A stretch of DNA of 64,000 nt from an uncultured Mordavella sp. (GTDB lineage: Bacteria > Bacillota > Clostridia > Lachnospirales > Lachnospiraceae). The DNA is taken from NCBI GenBank assembly GCA_902406105.1, contig CABPCP010000001.1, positions 1 through 64,000 of the forward strand, written 5' to 3'. The notes under the pieces are model-generated. The model was given only the letters and a program-made list of their open reading frames with translations, did not search any database and had not been told where the DNA came from. Shown here piece after piece: positions 8,212 to 17,769 of the stretch. A program made the translations under genes and the position numbers. Numbering within the stretch: the stretch's first letter is position 1; each line of letters opens with the position of its first letter.

Positions 8212-9132
8212 ATGGAAAAGAAAACAGATGATTTTATTATGTTTCCCACTGTGGATGTGTGCTTCAAAGGATTGATGCATAATCCGAAAGTAAGAAAAGG
8301 GTTCATTGCGGCACTATTGGGAAGGAGCCCGAATGAAATTGAAGATACGACGCTGCTTCCAACCATCCTGCAGCCGGAATACACAGAAGATAAGCTGGGG
8401 ATTCTGGATGTCCGCGTCCGACTGCGGGATGGTATACAGATTGACATGGAAATGCAGATGGCGTATTTTGCCCACTGGGATGCCAGAAGTGTTTTTTATC
8501 TTAGTAAGATGTTTGTAGACCAGTTAAAAAAGGGAGAATCCTACGAAAAATTGAAAAAATGCATCCATGTCAGTATTCTGGACTTTATCTATTTTGAAGA
8601 TGACACAGAGTGTTACCGTAAGGTTGGCTTTTGTGACCAAAGTACAGGACAGGTCTACACAGATCTAATGGAAATCCAGGTTCTGGAACTAAGGAAGATT
8701 CCAAAGGAAGTGAAAAGCCAGGATAAACTGCTTAATTGGATGCGGTTCTTAAGTGGGAAGAGCAGAGAGGAGTTTGAGGATATGGCGAAGACAAGTGAAT
8801 ATCTGGATGAGGCATATCAGGAACTGCAAAAGTTAAGCGCGGATGACCGGGCAAGGCTGGAATATGAGGCGAGGGAAAAGGCGATCCGGGATTACAACTC
8901 GCAGATAAGCAGTTCTTTGCAGCGGGGGATTGAGCAAGGAGTCAAACAAGGAATTGAGCGAGGAATCAAACAAGGGAAGCAGGAGATCCTGCTGGAATTG
9001 ACCCGGAAGAAACTGGAAAAGGGGATGGGAGTGGAAGAGATCGCCTGTCTTCTGGAAGAGGATCAGAAAGTGATCCGGGAACTGGCGCAAAAGATACAGG
9101 AAGAGGGAACTGAAACAGACGCTGACAGATAA
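8212..9132 (+). CDS. Rpn/PD-(D/E)XK nuclease family protein (transposase-like)
   Basis: This 306-residue protein belongs to the Rpn/PDDEXK_2 group of putative recombination-promoting nucleases, often labelled transposase. The nuclease core spans about residues 10-200, with D in GILDVRV and the acidic cluster IDMEMQ matching the D...(D/E)XK-type layout. The C-terminal part is a charged helix containing Q-G repeats (RGIEQGVKQGIERGIKQG), a trademark of the family. AAAGGAG lies 7 bases before the ATG at 8212, so the longer in-frame start at 8191 is unlikely. No terminal inverted repeats are evident, so it is probably a resident gene rather than an active element. Confidence 0.85.
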   Translation: MEKKTDDFIMFPTVDVCFKGLMHNPKVRKGFIAALLGRSPNEIEDTTLLPTILQPEYTEDKLGILDVRVRLRDGIQIDMEMQMAYFAHWDARSVFYLSKMFVDQLKKGESYEKLKKCIHVSILDFIYFEDDTECYRKVGFCDQSTGQVYTDLMEIQVLELRKIPKEVKSQDKLLNWMRFLSGKSREEFEDMAKTSEYLDEAYQELQKLSADDRARLEYEAREKAIRDYNSQISSSLQRGIEQGVKQGIERGIKQGKQEILLELTRKKLEKGMGVEEIACLLEEDQKVIRELAQKIQEEGTETDADR

Positions 9133-9144
9133 GGAGGACGTAAG

Positions 9145-10758
9145 ATGCTGGATTTAAAGATCGTGAACGGAACCATCATTGACGGGACAGGAGATCCGGC
9201 ATATGAAGGAGATATAGGAGTGAAGGAGGGACGTATCGTTCTTCCGGCAGAAGGGGAAGCCAGGCAGGTGATCGATGCGTCTGGAAAATATGTGTGTCCG
9301 GGATTTGTGGACGCCCACTCTCACGGAGACGGTATTCTTGGAAGTGATTTTGGGGCGCTGTGCAAGGTGAGCCAGGGGATCACCACAGAAGTGGCAGGAC
9401 AGTGTGGAGAGTCTATGGCGCCGGTGCGTCCTGGACGCGTGGAGGAAGCAAAAGCCGTAATTGCGGGAGACGTGGTTTCCTATCCAAGAGAATTTGAAAC
9501 CTTTACCGGTTATGGGCCATATTTCCGCTGGATAGAACATATCCCGCTGGCGCAAAACATAAGGCTGCTGGCAGGACACAGTACCCTGCGGGCGGGGGTG
9601 ATGGGATATCAGAACCGGAAAGCAGGGCCAAAAGAGATAGAGGAAATGAAGCGCCTGCTTAGAGACGGCATGGAACAAGGGGTTCTTGGCATGAGCAGCG
9701 GTCTGATCTATCCGCCAGGGTGCTACGCCGATACAGAAGAACTGATTGAGTTGTGCAAAGTGGTGGCAGAATATGGAGGAATCTATACCAGCCATATCAG
9801 AAATGAGTCCGACAATGTGACAGAGGCGGTCCGGGAAGCTCTTGAGATTGGACGAAAGGCAGGGGTTCCGGTCTTCCTTTCTCATCATAAGGTCTGCGGA
9901 GTACAAAACTGGGGAAAGAGCAGGGAGACATTGAGACTGGTGGAAGAGGCCAGAGCAGCGGGACAGCAGGTGACGCTGGATCAGTATCCTTATTTGGCTT
10001 CCATGACCAATATGAGCGCGGTGATCCCTCCGGATTATTTTGAAGAAGGCGCGGCGGCCCTGGCAGAAAGGCTGAGAGATAAAGCAGACAAGTCAGATCT
10101 TCGCCAACGGATCGGATGGGAGATTGAGAACCGCCAGGATTTTGAGAATCAGTACAGGAATTGCGGCGGATGGGATCAGATCATGATCTCATCGCTTCCA
10201 ATGACAGCGGAGTATGAAGGAATGACGGTAAAGGAAGCGGCGGCAGTCATGGGAAAGACTGGGACGGAGACTTATCTGGAATTATTCGCGAAGAATGGCG
10301 GCGCCGGGAATTTTATTTATTTTTCTATGTGCGAGGAAGATCTTTGCCGTATTTTTTCGAATCCGAATGTGTGCGTGGGTACAGACGGGCTTTGCAGGGG
10401 GATGGAGGAAAAAGGACATCCCAGAGCCTGGAGTTCCTTTCCCCGTGCGATCGCCTATTTCCAAAAAGAGAAACAGCTGCTGACCCTGGAAGAAATGATC
10501 CACAGACTGACTCTGCTTCCGGCAGAACGGACCTTTCTGGAACAGCGGGGAGCGGTGAAAGACGGCTGGGCGGCAGATCTTTTGATTTTGGACTATGAAA
10601 AACTGGAAGACCGGGCGGACTATGTTCATTCCAACGTGCCGGCCGACGGGATTGACTGTGTGATCGTAAACGGGCAGACGGTATACCGGGAAGGAAAGCT
10701 AACAGGACAGATGCCGGGAAGACTGCTTCGGAGAACGGGAAAGGCGGGAAAATGTTAG
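9145..10758 (+). CDS. N-acyl-D-amino-acid deacylase / D-aminoacylase-type amidohydrolase
   Basis: This 537-residue metal-dependent amidohydrolase carries the HxH zinc motif in DAHSHGDG (about 58), the bridging cysteine in AGQCGES (about 91), metal histidines in TSHIRNESDN and FLSHHK, and the catalytic aspartate in GTDGLCRG. This set matches D-aminoacylases, which remove acyl groups from N-acyl-D-amino acids. It also allows dihydroorotase-like or dipeptidase activities. AAGGAGG precedes the ATG. Its stop overlaps the start of the BASS transporter, so the transporter may import the substrate. The PucR-DUF917-HyuA genes downstream suggest a shared amide or hydantoin catabolism theme (inference). 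Confidence 0.85.
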   Translation: MLDLKIVNGTIIDGTGDPAYEGDIGVKEGRIVLPAEGEARQVIDASGKYVCPGFVDAHSHGDGILGSDFGALCKVSQGITTEVAGQCGESMAPVRPGRVEEAKAVIAGDVVSYPREFETFTGYGPYFRWIEHIPLAQNIRLLAGHSTLRAGVMGYQNRKAGPKEIEEMKRLLRDGMEQGVLGMSSGLIYPPGCYADTEELIELCKVVAEYGGIYTSHIRNESDNVTEAVREALEIGRKAGVPVFLSHHKVCGVQNWGKSRETLRLVEEARAAGQQVTLDQYPYLASMTNMSAVIPPDYFEEGAAALAERLRDKADKSDLRQRIGWEIENRQDFENQYRNCGGWDQIMISSLPMTAEYEGMTVKEAAAVMGKTGTETYLELFAKNGGAGNFIYFSMCEEDLCRIFSNPNVCVGTDGLCRGMEEKGHPRAWSSFPRAIAYFQKEKQLLTLEEMIHRLTLLPAERTFLEQRGAVKDGWAADLLILDYEKLEDRADYVHSNVPADGIDCVIVNGQTVYREGKLTGQMPGRLLRRTGKAGKC

Positions 10759-11735
10759 ACCGAATGAATCGAATGAATACCTTTATTGAAAAGCATATGG
10801 CCTTTGTGACTCCCCTATGTCTGCTCTTTGGCGTTTTGTTTCCGGAGATTGCTGGCAGAGGGGTGCCTTTTGTTCCTGTCATGTTTGCGATCATGACATT
10901 TATCGGCGCATTGAAGTCCAGTTTCCAGGATATTGGAGAAGTGTTCAAAAGACCGCTGCCCCTTCTGGTATCGATCCTGATCCTGCATGTGGTGATGCCG
11001 GCGGCAGCCTTTGGCCTGGGGCACTTGTTGTTCCCGGATAATGCGAATCTGATCACGGGAATGGTGCTGGAGTTTGCGGTGCCGACTGCTGTGGTAGGGG
11101 TCATGTGGGTGTCGATCTACCGGGGGAACAACTCTATGGCCTTGTCATTAGTGATCATTGATACTGTGTTGGCGCCTTTTGTGATCCCGGCTACGCTCCA
11201 TCTATTGATCGGCGCCCGTGTGGAGATGGATACCGCAGGAATGATGCGGGAGCTGGTATTTATGATCGCCCTTCCGGCAGTGGCCGCAATGTGCCTGAAC
11301 CAGGCAAGCCATGGGCAAGTAAAGAAGACGTGGCCTTCCAGGCTTGCGTTTTTCTCCAAGCTGTGTATTATCTTCGTAGTCAGCTCGAATTCTTCAAAGG
11401 TAGCGCCTTATGTCAGACATCTGAATCTGGAACGTGCGGCTGTGGCGCTTTGTATCCTCTGTCTTGCCTCCAGCGGCTATATCCTGGGCTGGTCCGCGGC
11501 CCGGCTGCTGGGACTTGGCAGGGAAAACGCGGTAGCCGTGATGTATGGATCAGGTATGCGCAATATCAGCGCGGGAGCGGTGATCGCGGCGGCTTATTTT
11601 CCGGGAGAAGTTATGTTCCCGGTTATGATCGGCACCTTATTTCAGCAGGTGCTGGCCGCGGCATTCGGGTCATGGATCTCCCGGAAGGAAGGGGAAAAGG
11701 AGCAGCATTTAAGGGAAAGGCGGCAGGAAGGATGA
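10752..11735 (+). CDS. Bile acid:sodium symporter family (BASS) transporter
   Basis: This 327-residue membrane protein has about nine to ten hydrophobic helices and the family segment YGSGMRNISAGAVIAAAYFP near residues 262-282, where the helix-breaking crossover of BASS transporters lies. Members use a sodium gradient to import organic anions, including bile acids, pantoate and keto acids. It overlaps the amidohydrolase gene by 7 bp and the yaaA gene by 4 bp, so it is in one transcription unit. The substrate may be the acylated amino acid used by the upstream enzyme, which is inferred from coupling only. Confidence 0.85.
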   Translation: MLDRMNRMNTFIEKHMAFVTPLCLLFGVLFPEIAGRGVPFVPVMFAIMTFIGALKSSFQDIGEVFKRPLPLLVSILILHVVMPAAAFGLGHLLFPDNANLITGMVLEFAVPTAVVGVMWVSIYRGNNSMALSLVIIDTVLAPFVIPATLHLLIGARVEMDTAGMMRELVFMIALPAVAAMCLNQASHGQVKKTWPSRLAFFSKLCIIFVVSSNSSKVAPYVRHLNLERAAVALCILCLASSGYILGWSAARLLGLGRENAVAVMYGSGMRNISAGAVIAAAYFPGEVMFPVMIGTLFQQVLAAAFGSWISRKEGEKEQHLRERRQEG

Positions 11736-12499
11736 AGATCATTATTTCACCAGCGAAAAAGATGAAGACAGATACCGATATAATAGAGTACCAGACAACA
11801 CCGGTGTTCCTGGAAGAAACAAAAGAACTGCTGGAGTGGCTTCGGAAGCTGTCTTTTGAGGAAGCAAAGAAGCTGTGGAACTGTAACGAGAAGATCGCAT
11901 CCCAGAATTATGAAAGAATTCAGAAGATGGATCTGGAAGCCCAGCTTACGCCGGCTATCCTCTCTTATGAAGGGATCCAGTACCAGTATATGGCGCCCGC
12001 GGTATTTGAGGAAAAGGCCATGGAATATATCCAGGAGCATCTTAGGATCTTATCTGGTTTCTATGGTGTGGTAAGACCTCTCGATGGGATAAGGCCTTAT
12101 CGTCTGGAAATGCAGGCTAAGGCAAAAGTAAACGGGACAAAGGATCTCTATGGATTTTGGAAGGATAAGATCTATCGGCAGGTGGCAGGAAAGGGTGAGA
12201 CCATCCTGAATCTGGCGTCAAAAGAATATTCCAAATGCGTGGAAGATTATCTGGGGCCAGAGGACCGGTGCCTGACCTGTGTGTTTGGAGAATGGTCCGA
12301 CGGAAAGGTCCGGCAGAAAGGAACCCTGGCGAAAATGGCCAGAGGAGAGATGGTCCGGTACATGGCGGAGGAAAGCATTGAAGATGTACGGATGATCCAG
12401 AGATTTGACCGTCTGGGATACCGTTTCCGTCCATCCTTATCCTCAGAAGATACCTATGTATTCCTGAAGGAGGAAAGCCAGAATGACAGAAGCAAATAA
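11732..12499 (+). CDS. yaaA: Peroxide stress protein YaaA (DUF328)
   Basis: This 255-residue cytoplasmic protein opens with the family signature MKIIISPAKKM and contains SGFYGVVRPLDGIRPYRLEM at about residues 108-127. In E. coli YaaA lowers free iron and limits DNA damage under peroxide stress, and it binds DNA through a cantaloupe fold. The start at 11732 overlaps the transporter stop (ATGA) and follows GGAAGG. The in-frame sequence upstream is a shadow of the transporter gene. It overlaps the following HAD gene by 17 bp. Confidence 0.93.
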   Translation: MKIIISPAKKMKTDTDIIEYQTTPVFLEETKELLEWLRKLSFEEAKKLWNCNEKIASQNYERIQKMDLEAQLTPAILSYEGIQYQYMAPAVFEEKAMEYIQEHLRILSGFYGVVRPLDGIRPYRLEMQAKAKVNGTKDLYGFWKDKIYRQVAGKGETILNLASKEYSKCVEDYLGPEDRCLTCVFGEWSDGKVRQKGTLAKMARGEMVRYMAEESIEDVRMIQRFDRLGYRFRPSLSSEDTYVFLKEESQNDRSK

Positions 12500-13343
12500 G
12501 ATCAAGTGTATTGCTTTGGACCTGGACGGGACCACTTTGAACAGCCGGGGACAATTGAGCGCAAGGACGAAACAGGCGATCGAACGGGCGCTGGAAAAAC
12601 AGGCCCATGTGATCGTTGCCAGCGGAAGGCCGCTTGAGTCTCTGCCGGAGGAAGTCACGGAGCTTCCGGGAATCCGGTACGCGGTCACTTCCAATGGAGC
12701 CTTGGTCTGGGACCTGCAGTCAAAAGAAATACTGAGGGAATATAAATTGACACCGGAGTCGGTGGAAGCTATCCTGGAGCTGACGGCTGCTATGGACGTG
12801 GCCTACGAAACTTTTATCCGGGGGAAGGCTTACGCTCAGGCTTCGTATGTGGAAGATCCGGTCCGGTATGGAGCGGCGCCGGGAGCGGTGCCCTATATCC
12901 AGCGTACCAGAGAACCGGTGGAAGATATGGGAAACTTCATCCGGCAGCATAAAGAAGAACTGGACAGCATTGATATCGTGATCCGGGATGGAAAAGAAGA
13001 ACTTTGGAAAACAATAGAAACTCAGGTGAGAGAAGTATATGTAACATCGTCTGTACCGCAGCTTTTGGAGATTGCCTACAAGGAGGCGGGGAAGGCTCCG
13101 GCAGTGGGGTTCCTCCTGGAACATCTGGGGCTTAAACGGGAAGAATTGGCGGCTTTTGGAGATGGAGACAATGATAAAGAGCTGCTCCGTCTGGCGGGCA
13201 CCGGCGTGGCGGTAGGAAATGCTGTTTTAGGCTGTAAGGCGATGGCAGATTGGATCGCGGGATCCAACGATGAAGATGGGGTTGCTGTGGAACTGGAACG
13301 GATGTTCAAAGATGGAAGGATTGAAAGCGGGACAGAAAGGTAG
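12483..13343 (+). CDS. Cof-type HAD-IIB sugar-phosphate phosphatase
   Basis: This 286-residue protein has HAD motif I ALDLDGTTLN (nucleophile D14), motif II VASGRP, and motif IV GDGDNDKELL, with the C2B cap domain inserted between. Cof-type members dephosphorylate sugar phosphates, pyridoxal phosphate or FMN. It starts inside the end of yaaA behind AGGAGGAAAG and ends 8 bp before the PucR gene. Substrate is not specified by the sequence. Confidence 0.9.
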   Translation: MTEANKIKCIALDLDGTTLNSRGQLSARTKQAIERALEKQAHVIVASGRPLESLPEEVTELPGIRYAVTSNGALVWDLQSKEILREYKLTPESVEAILELTAAMDVAYETFIRGKAYAQASYVEDPVRYGAAPGAVPYIQRTREPVEDMGNFIRQHKEELDSIDIVIRDGKEELWKTIETQVREVYVTSSVPQLLEIAYKEAGKAPAVGFLLEHLGLKREELAAFGDGDNDKELLRLAGTGVAVGNAVLGCKAMADWIAGSNDEDGVAVELERMFKDGRIESGTER

Positions 13344-13351
13344 AGAAAGAA

Positions 13352-14896
13352 ATGAGTGTAACAGTTGCGGATCTTTTGGAACTGCCTTCCATGAGGGGCG
13401 CCAGGGTCTTAGGCGGACATAAAGGACTTGGCAGGATCGTATCTTCGATCTCCATTCTGGAATCCGTTAATCCGGCGTATCTGACCGATGGCATGTTTCC
13501 GGATGGAGAGTTTTTTGGAAGTGAGATTGTGATCACGGGATTTTTGAACATCCTGGACGATGTAGAACTTCAATGCGCAAATATACGCCGGCTTGCGGAA
13601 GGCGGAGAAGTGGGATTGATCCTGTTCTATGTGGGCGTCTATATGAAAAGCGTTGACCAGAGACTGATCGATCTGGCAGACGAATATGATTTTGTGCTGA
13701 TCACAATGCCGGAAGGAGAGAAACTGCTCCGTTACAGCGAAGTGATCATGGATGTGACGGAATGTATCTATCGGGACCGTATGCGCAGAGAATCTATTGT
13801 TTCGGATATTCTTGGCCGTATTTCCGACTTGCCTGCCCATCAAAGGTCTATCAATACCGTGCTGAAAATGTTAAGTGACCGACTTTCCGCAACCGTGCTT
13901 TTAAAAGATGCTTCCGGGCAGATTCTGAATCTGATCGCCTGGCCAAGGAACCGGGAGGAACAGGTCAAACAGAAGCTGGGGCAGACACATGGAGAAATAA
14001 AACTGCCGGAGGGAGAAACGGCTTATTTCAGAGACATCCGCACAGAAACGGGAAGAAATATGGAACTGGCCATTATCAAAGAAGGAGGGCCTCTGCATGA
14101 AGAACTCCTTTATCAGGCGGCAGATATTGTGCGGATCAGTTTGAATATCTGGAACCGGGGACATGGGGAGATCGCGGTGCGTGAACTGGTGCGGGCGATC
14201 CTCCAGGATGAGCCGATCAAAATGCGTCGGCTGGCGGATATTTTCCATATCGATGTTTCTTCGATCCATGAGATGTGGGTCCTGCACGGCGGCTTTTCTG
14301 GGAAACAGCATCAATTTGAAGAGATCTTAGGCTCTTATCCAGGGCTGACCGTCTGCGACCAATATGAAGATTGTTTTCTATTTTTCCTAAGCACGCCGGA
14401 TTCGCCCAAACAGGCAGAGATGTTCCTGGGGGAACTTCTGGAAGCGGTGCGGGAAGATGAGGCGACGATCGTGCGCTACAGCCATCTTCAGGATACAGGG
14501 AACGTAAGGGAAGCATTTCTTGCCCACCAGAAATACCTGGAGGACGCAAGAAAAATATTTCCGGAAAAAAGGATCTTCTGTCACGGAGAGATGGAGTTTG
14601 CCAGAGAATGCCGTTGTCTTATTGAACAAGGGGAGGATTCCTTGAAAAAATGTACGGACATTCTCGCCCCTTTTCGGGAAAAGCAGGAGGGCGCAGACCT
14701 GGAAGCTACTTTGCGGGTCTATTTCCTGGATGGAGACATGAGCGTGTCTAAGACGGCTGAACTCCTTTATATTCACAAGAATACGGTGAAATACAGGTTA
14801 AGGAGGATCAGCGGCCTTTTGGGATGCCGCCTGGACCAAATGCCGGAATGTATGTATCTCTATCAGGCGGCCGCAGTCAGCAGGCTGGTCTGTTAA
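13352..14896 (+). CDS. PucR-family transcriptional regulator
   Basis: This 514-residue regulator has the N-terminal PucR sensor domain (about 5-125; DLLELPSMRGARVLGG), a middle GGDEF-like degenerate region, and the C-terminal PucR helix-turn-helix (about 455-510; DMSVSKTAELLYIHKNTVKY). PucR proteins control purine, allantoin, hydantoin and amino-acid catabolic genes. A terminator follows, then the DUF917 and hydantoinase-like genes, which are the likely targets. No obvious own promoter was seen; it lies 8 bp after the HAD gene. Confidence 0.9.
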   Translation: MSVTVADLLELPSMRGARVLGGHKGLGRIVSSISILESVNPAYLTDGMFPDGEFFGSEIVITGFLNILDDVELQCANIRRLAEGGEVGLILFYVGVYMKSVDQRLIDLADEYDFVLITMPEGEKLLRYSEVIMDVTECIYRDRMRRESIVSDILGRISDLPAHQRSINTVLKMLSDRLSATVLLKDASGQILNLIAWPRNREEQVKQKLGQTHGEIKLPEGETAYFRDIRTETGRNMELAIIKEGGPLHEELLYQAADIVRISLNIWNRGHGEIAVRELVRAILQDEPIKMRRLADIFHIDVSSIHEMWVLHGGFSGKQHQFEEILGSYPGLTVCDQYEDCFLFFLSTPDSPKQAEMFLGELLEAVREDEATIVRYSHLQDTGNVREAFLAHQKYLEDARKIFPEKRIFCHGEMEFARECRCLIEQGEDSLKKCTDILAPFREKQEGADLEATLRVYFLDGDMSVSKTAELLYIHKNTVKYRLRRISGLLGCRLDQMPECMYLYQAAAVSRLVC

Positions 14897-14930
14897 GAAG
14901 TTTGATATTAGAAAATGCAGGGCTAAACAT

Positions 14931-14973
14931 CTTTGGCTTTGTCCAAAAGGACAAAAACCAAAGGTGTTTTTTT
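14931..14973 (+). terminator. Terminator after the PucR gene
   Basis: CTTTGGCTTTGTCC (14931-14944) pairs with GGACAAAAACCAAAG (14949-14963) with one bulge, followed by GTG and a run of seven T. Confidence 0.8.
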
Positions 14974-15053
14974 GCGCTGTCCGACAGTTCATAGGAGGGA
15001 AAGAAAGAGATATACTTTTTGTCAAAAGCAAAAAGAGAAAGGAGCGCAAAACA

Positions 15054-16154
15054 GTGAGGAAGATTGGATTACAGGAAATAGAGGATATCGCTCTGGGAGC
15101 GGCCCTCCTGGGCGCTGGCGGCGGCGGGGATCCTTATATCGGGAAATTGGTAGCGATCGGCGCGGTAAAAGAGTGCGGGCCGGTAGACTTGCTTGACCCG
15201 GAAGAAATCCCGGATGATGCCCTGGTGATTCCTATCGCGATGATGGGCGCGCCTACAGTACTGGGGGAAAAAGGTATTGGAGGACGGGAGTATAAGACAT
15301 TGTATGAAATGGTCAGCCGGTTTTATGGAAAAGAAATCTATGCGTTTATGCCGATCGAAGCAGGCGGAGTCAACAGTATGCTTCCGATCGCGGCCAGCGC
15401 GAGGCTGGGCCTGCCTATGGTGGATGCGGATGGAATGGGAAGAGCTTTTCCAGAGCTGCAGATGGTGACATTTACCATAGGAGGGATCAGCGCTTCGCCC
15501 ATGGCTTTAACGGATGAAAAAGGGAATTCTGTGATCTTTCAGACGGTGACCAATCATTGGACAGAGGAGCTGGCAAGGGCAGTGACTATGAGCTGCGGCG
15601 GAGCAGTATCGGTGTCTATGTACCCGCTGACGGGCGCTCAGCTAAAAGCATATGGGGTAAAACACATCGTGACCAGAAGCCAGAGACTGGGGGAGGCGAT
15701 CCGAAAGGTGAAGGATTGCGCGGATAAAACGCCCGAAGAATATTTCCTGGAATTCTCCGAAGGTTTCCGGCTGTTCAAGGGAAAGATCGCGGATGTGAGA
15801 AGAGAGACGAGAGGCGCGTTTAATTTTGGTAAAGTGGTGCTGGAAGGAATCGGTGAAGATAAGGGAAGGACAGCAGAGGTAGAATTCCAGAATGAAAACC
15901 TTACAGCGGCAGTAGACGGGAACATCCTTGCCACTGTTCCGGATCTGATCTCTCTGGTAGATACAGAGACCTTTGTTCCGGTTACAACGGATGGATTGAA
16001 ATATGGAAAACGTGTCCTGGCAGTAGGGCTGAAGTGTTTCGATCTTTGGCGGTCGGAAAAGGGCCTGGAATTGGTAGGGCCAAGATATTTTGGATGTGAT
16101 ACGGACTATATTCCAGTGGAAGAACGGTGGAAAGGAGGCAGGGATCGTGTATAA
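15054..16154 (+). CDS. DUF917 / S-methyl-thiohydantoin-desulfurase-domain protein
   Basis: This 366-residue protein starts with RKIGLQEIEDIALGAALLGA followed by GGGGDPY, the glycine-rich start of the DUF917 family (PF06032). The family usually sits beside hydantoinase/oxoprolinase genes, as here, and some members have been linked to thiohydantoin breakdown. The GTG at 15054 is chosen because AAAGGAG lies 9 bases upstream and the preceding codons overlap the PucR terminator. It overlaps the next gene by 8 bp. The substrate is unknown. Confidence 0.85.
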   Translation: MRKIGLQEIEDIALGAALLGAGGGGDPYIGKLVAIGAVKECGPVDLLDPEEIPDDALVIPIAMMGAPTVLGEKGIGGREYKTLYEMVSRFYGKEIYAFMPIEAGGVNSMLPIAASARLGLPMVDADGMGRAFPELQMVTFTIGGISASPMALTDEKGNSVIFQTVTNHWTEELARAVTMSCGGAVSVSMYPLTGAQLKAYGVKHIVTRSQRLGEAIRKVKDCADKTPEEYFLEFSEGFRLFKGKIADVRRETRGAFNFGKVVLEGIGEDKGRTAEVEFQNENLTAAVDGNILATVPDLISLVDTETFVPVTTDGLKYGKRVLAVGLKCFDLWRSEKGLELVGPRYFGCDTDYIPVEERWKGGRDRV

Positions 16155-17703
16155 ATTAGGCATTGATGTAGGCGGGACAAATACGGACGCGGTCATTATT
16201 GATGAAGAGAATCAGGTGATCGCAGATATCAAATACCCGACCTCTGAAGATATTTATGACGGAATCATGGGAGCGATGCGGATGGTTCTGACGGAGTCTG
16301 GGATTGACCGGACACAGGTGAGTCAGGCTATGCTGGGAACGACCCAGTGCACAAATGCGATCGTAGAACGGAAGCACTTGTCGCCCATTGGGATCCTGCG
16401 GATCGGGGCACCGGCAACGCTCAGTCTTCCGCCAATGGTGGACTGGGATGAGGAACTTCAAAAAATGGTAAAAGGCAGCAGGATCATCGGCGGGGGTTAT
16501 GAGTATGACGGTAAGGAACTGGCGGCTTTCGACAGGGAAGCGGCAAAGGAGTTTTTCCTGGAAATGAAGGGGAAAGGAGTAAAGTCCATTGCTATTTCCG
16601 GAGTGTTTTCCACTGTGCGTGAAGAACAGGAAAAAGAGGCGGCCCAGCTTTGCAGGGAGGTCATGGGGGATGATACACATATCTCTATTTCCAGTGAGAT
16701 TGGCTCGATGGGATTGATCGAACGAGAAAACGCCACTATTTTAAACGCGGCTCTCTATCAAGTAGCAGAGCGCTTTACTGAAGGGTTTGCCAGAAGTCTC
16801 AGAGAAGAAGGCATCGAAAACGCGGATGTATATCTGTCTCAGAATGACGGAACATTGATGACGGTAGAGCACGCCAGGAGGTATCCGATTCTGACGATCG
16901 CCTGCGGGCCTACCAATTCTATTCGGGGCGCCGGGTATTTAAGCGGGATGCAGGATGGAATCGTTGTAGACGTAGGAGGCACGACAACCGATATTGGTTA
17001 TGTACAGAACGGGTTCCCAAGAGAATCCGGGGTGGCTGTTACGATCGGAGGTGTGCGGACGAATTTCCGGATGCCGGATGTAATCTCGATCGGCCTGGGC
17101 GGCGGTTCTATTGTCAGGATCAAAGAGGATGGATCGGTGACAGTGGGGCCTGACAGCGTAGGCTACAAGATTACAGAGGAGGCGCGGGTATTTGGAGGAA
17201 ATACGCTGACTGCTACAGATATTGCCGCGCGGCTGGGAATGACGGATGTAGGAGATGTATCTAAAGTGGCGGATATCAGTATAGAAACAGCCCGGAAGGC
17301 AATGGACGTGATCTCATCTTTGGTAGAAGATGGGGTGGATTCTATGAAGGTATCCAATGATGATGTGGAAGTAGTCCTGGTAGGCGGCGGATCGATCATT
17401 CTTCCAGAGCAGATCAAGGGAGCTTCCAAAGTCATAAAGCCGGCGCATTTTGGCTGTGCCAATGCCATTGGGTCAGCGATTTCAAAAGTGAGCGGCACTT
17501 ATGAAGCGCTGATCGATTATGACAAGGTTCCAAGAGAAGAAGCTTTGGAGACAGCCAAAAAAGAAGCGGCGAAGATTGCGGAAAAGGCGGGCGCGATGCC
17601 GGAGACGATAGAAATCATAGAAGTGGAAGATGTCCCCCTGGCATACTATGCGGGAAATACGAACCGGGTGAAAGTCAAAGCGGCCGGAGAGCTGCGGGGC
17701 TAA
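16147..17703 (+). CDS. Hydantoinase/oxoprolinase (HyuA-like) protein
   Basis: This 518-residue protein begins YKLGIDVGGTNTDAV, the phosphate-binding loop of the ASKHA fold, and has a second loop at VDVGGTTTDIGY (about 277) and an adenosine-type motif VVLVGGGS (about 411). It is the single-domain form of the ATP-dependent hydantoinase/5-oxoprolinase A subunit, which opens cyclic amides at the cost of ATP. The GTG at 16147 follows AAAGGAGG by 7 bases and overlaps the DUF917 gene, so the two products probably work together. No HyuB gene is present in the window. Confidence 0.87.
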   Translation: MYKLGIDVGGTNTDAVIIDEENQVIADIKYPTSEDIYDGIMGAMRMVLTESGIDRTQVSQAMLGTTQCTNAIVERKHLSPIGILRIGAPATLSLPPMVDWDEELQKMVKGSRIIGGGYEYDGKELAAFDREAAKEFFLEMKGKGVKSIAISGVFSTVREEQEKEAAQLCREVMGDDTHISISSEIGSMGLIERENATILNAALYQVAERFTEGFARSLREEGIENADVYLSQNDGTLMTVEHARRYPILTIACGPTNSIRGAGYLSGMQDGIVVDVGGTTTDIGYVQNGFPRESGVAVTIGGVRTNFRMPDVISIGLGGGSIVRIKEDGSVTVGPDSVGYKITEEARVFGGNTLTATDIAARLGMTDVGDVSKVADISIETARKAMDVISSLVEDGVDSMKVSNDDVEVVLVGGGSIILPEQIKGASKVIKPAHFGCANAIGSAISKVSGTYEALIDYDKVPREEALETAKKEAAKIAEKAGAMPETIEIIEVEDVPLAYYAGNTNRVKVKAAGELRG

Positions 17704-17722
17704 ATTATTCATACATAAAGGA

Positions 17723-17767
17723 CAGAGGCAGAGAAATCCAGGTTTCCGCTGCCTCTGTTTTGTAATT
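17723..17767 (+). terminator. Terminator after the DUF917-HyuA operon
   Basis: CAGAGGCAG (17723-17731) pairs with CTGCCTCTG (17749-17757), extended inside by AAA/TTT pairs and followed by TTTTGTAATTTTTT. Confidence 0.85.
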
Positions 17768-17769
17768 TT

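Noticed and set aside
8212..9132. Complete insertion sequence around the Rpn-like gene
   Set aside because: No terminal inverted repeats or target duplications were seen at either side.
11291..11731. N-terminal extension of yaaA
   Set aside because: It is a shadow of the transporter gene in another frame; the family starts at 11732 behind a good ribosome binding site.
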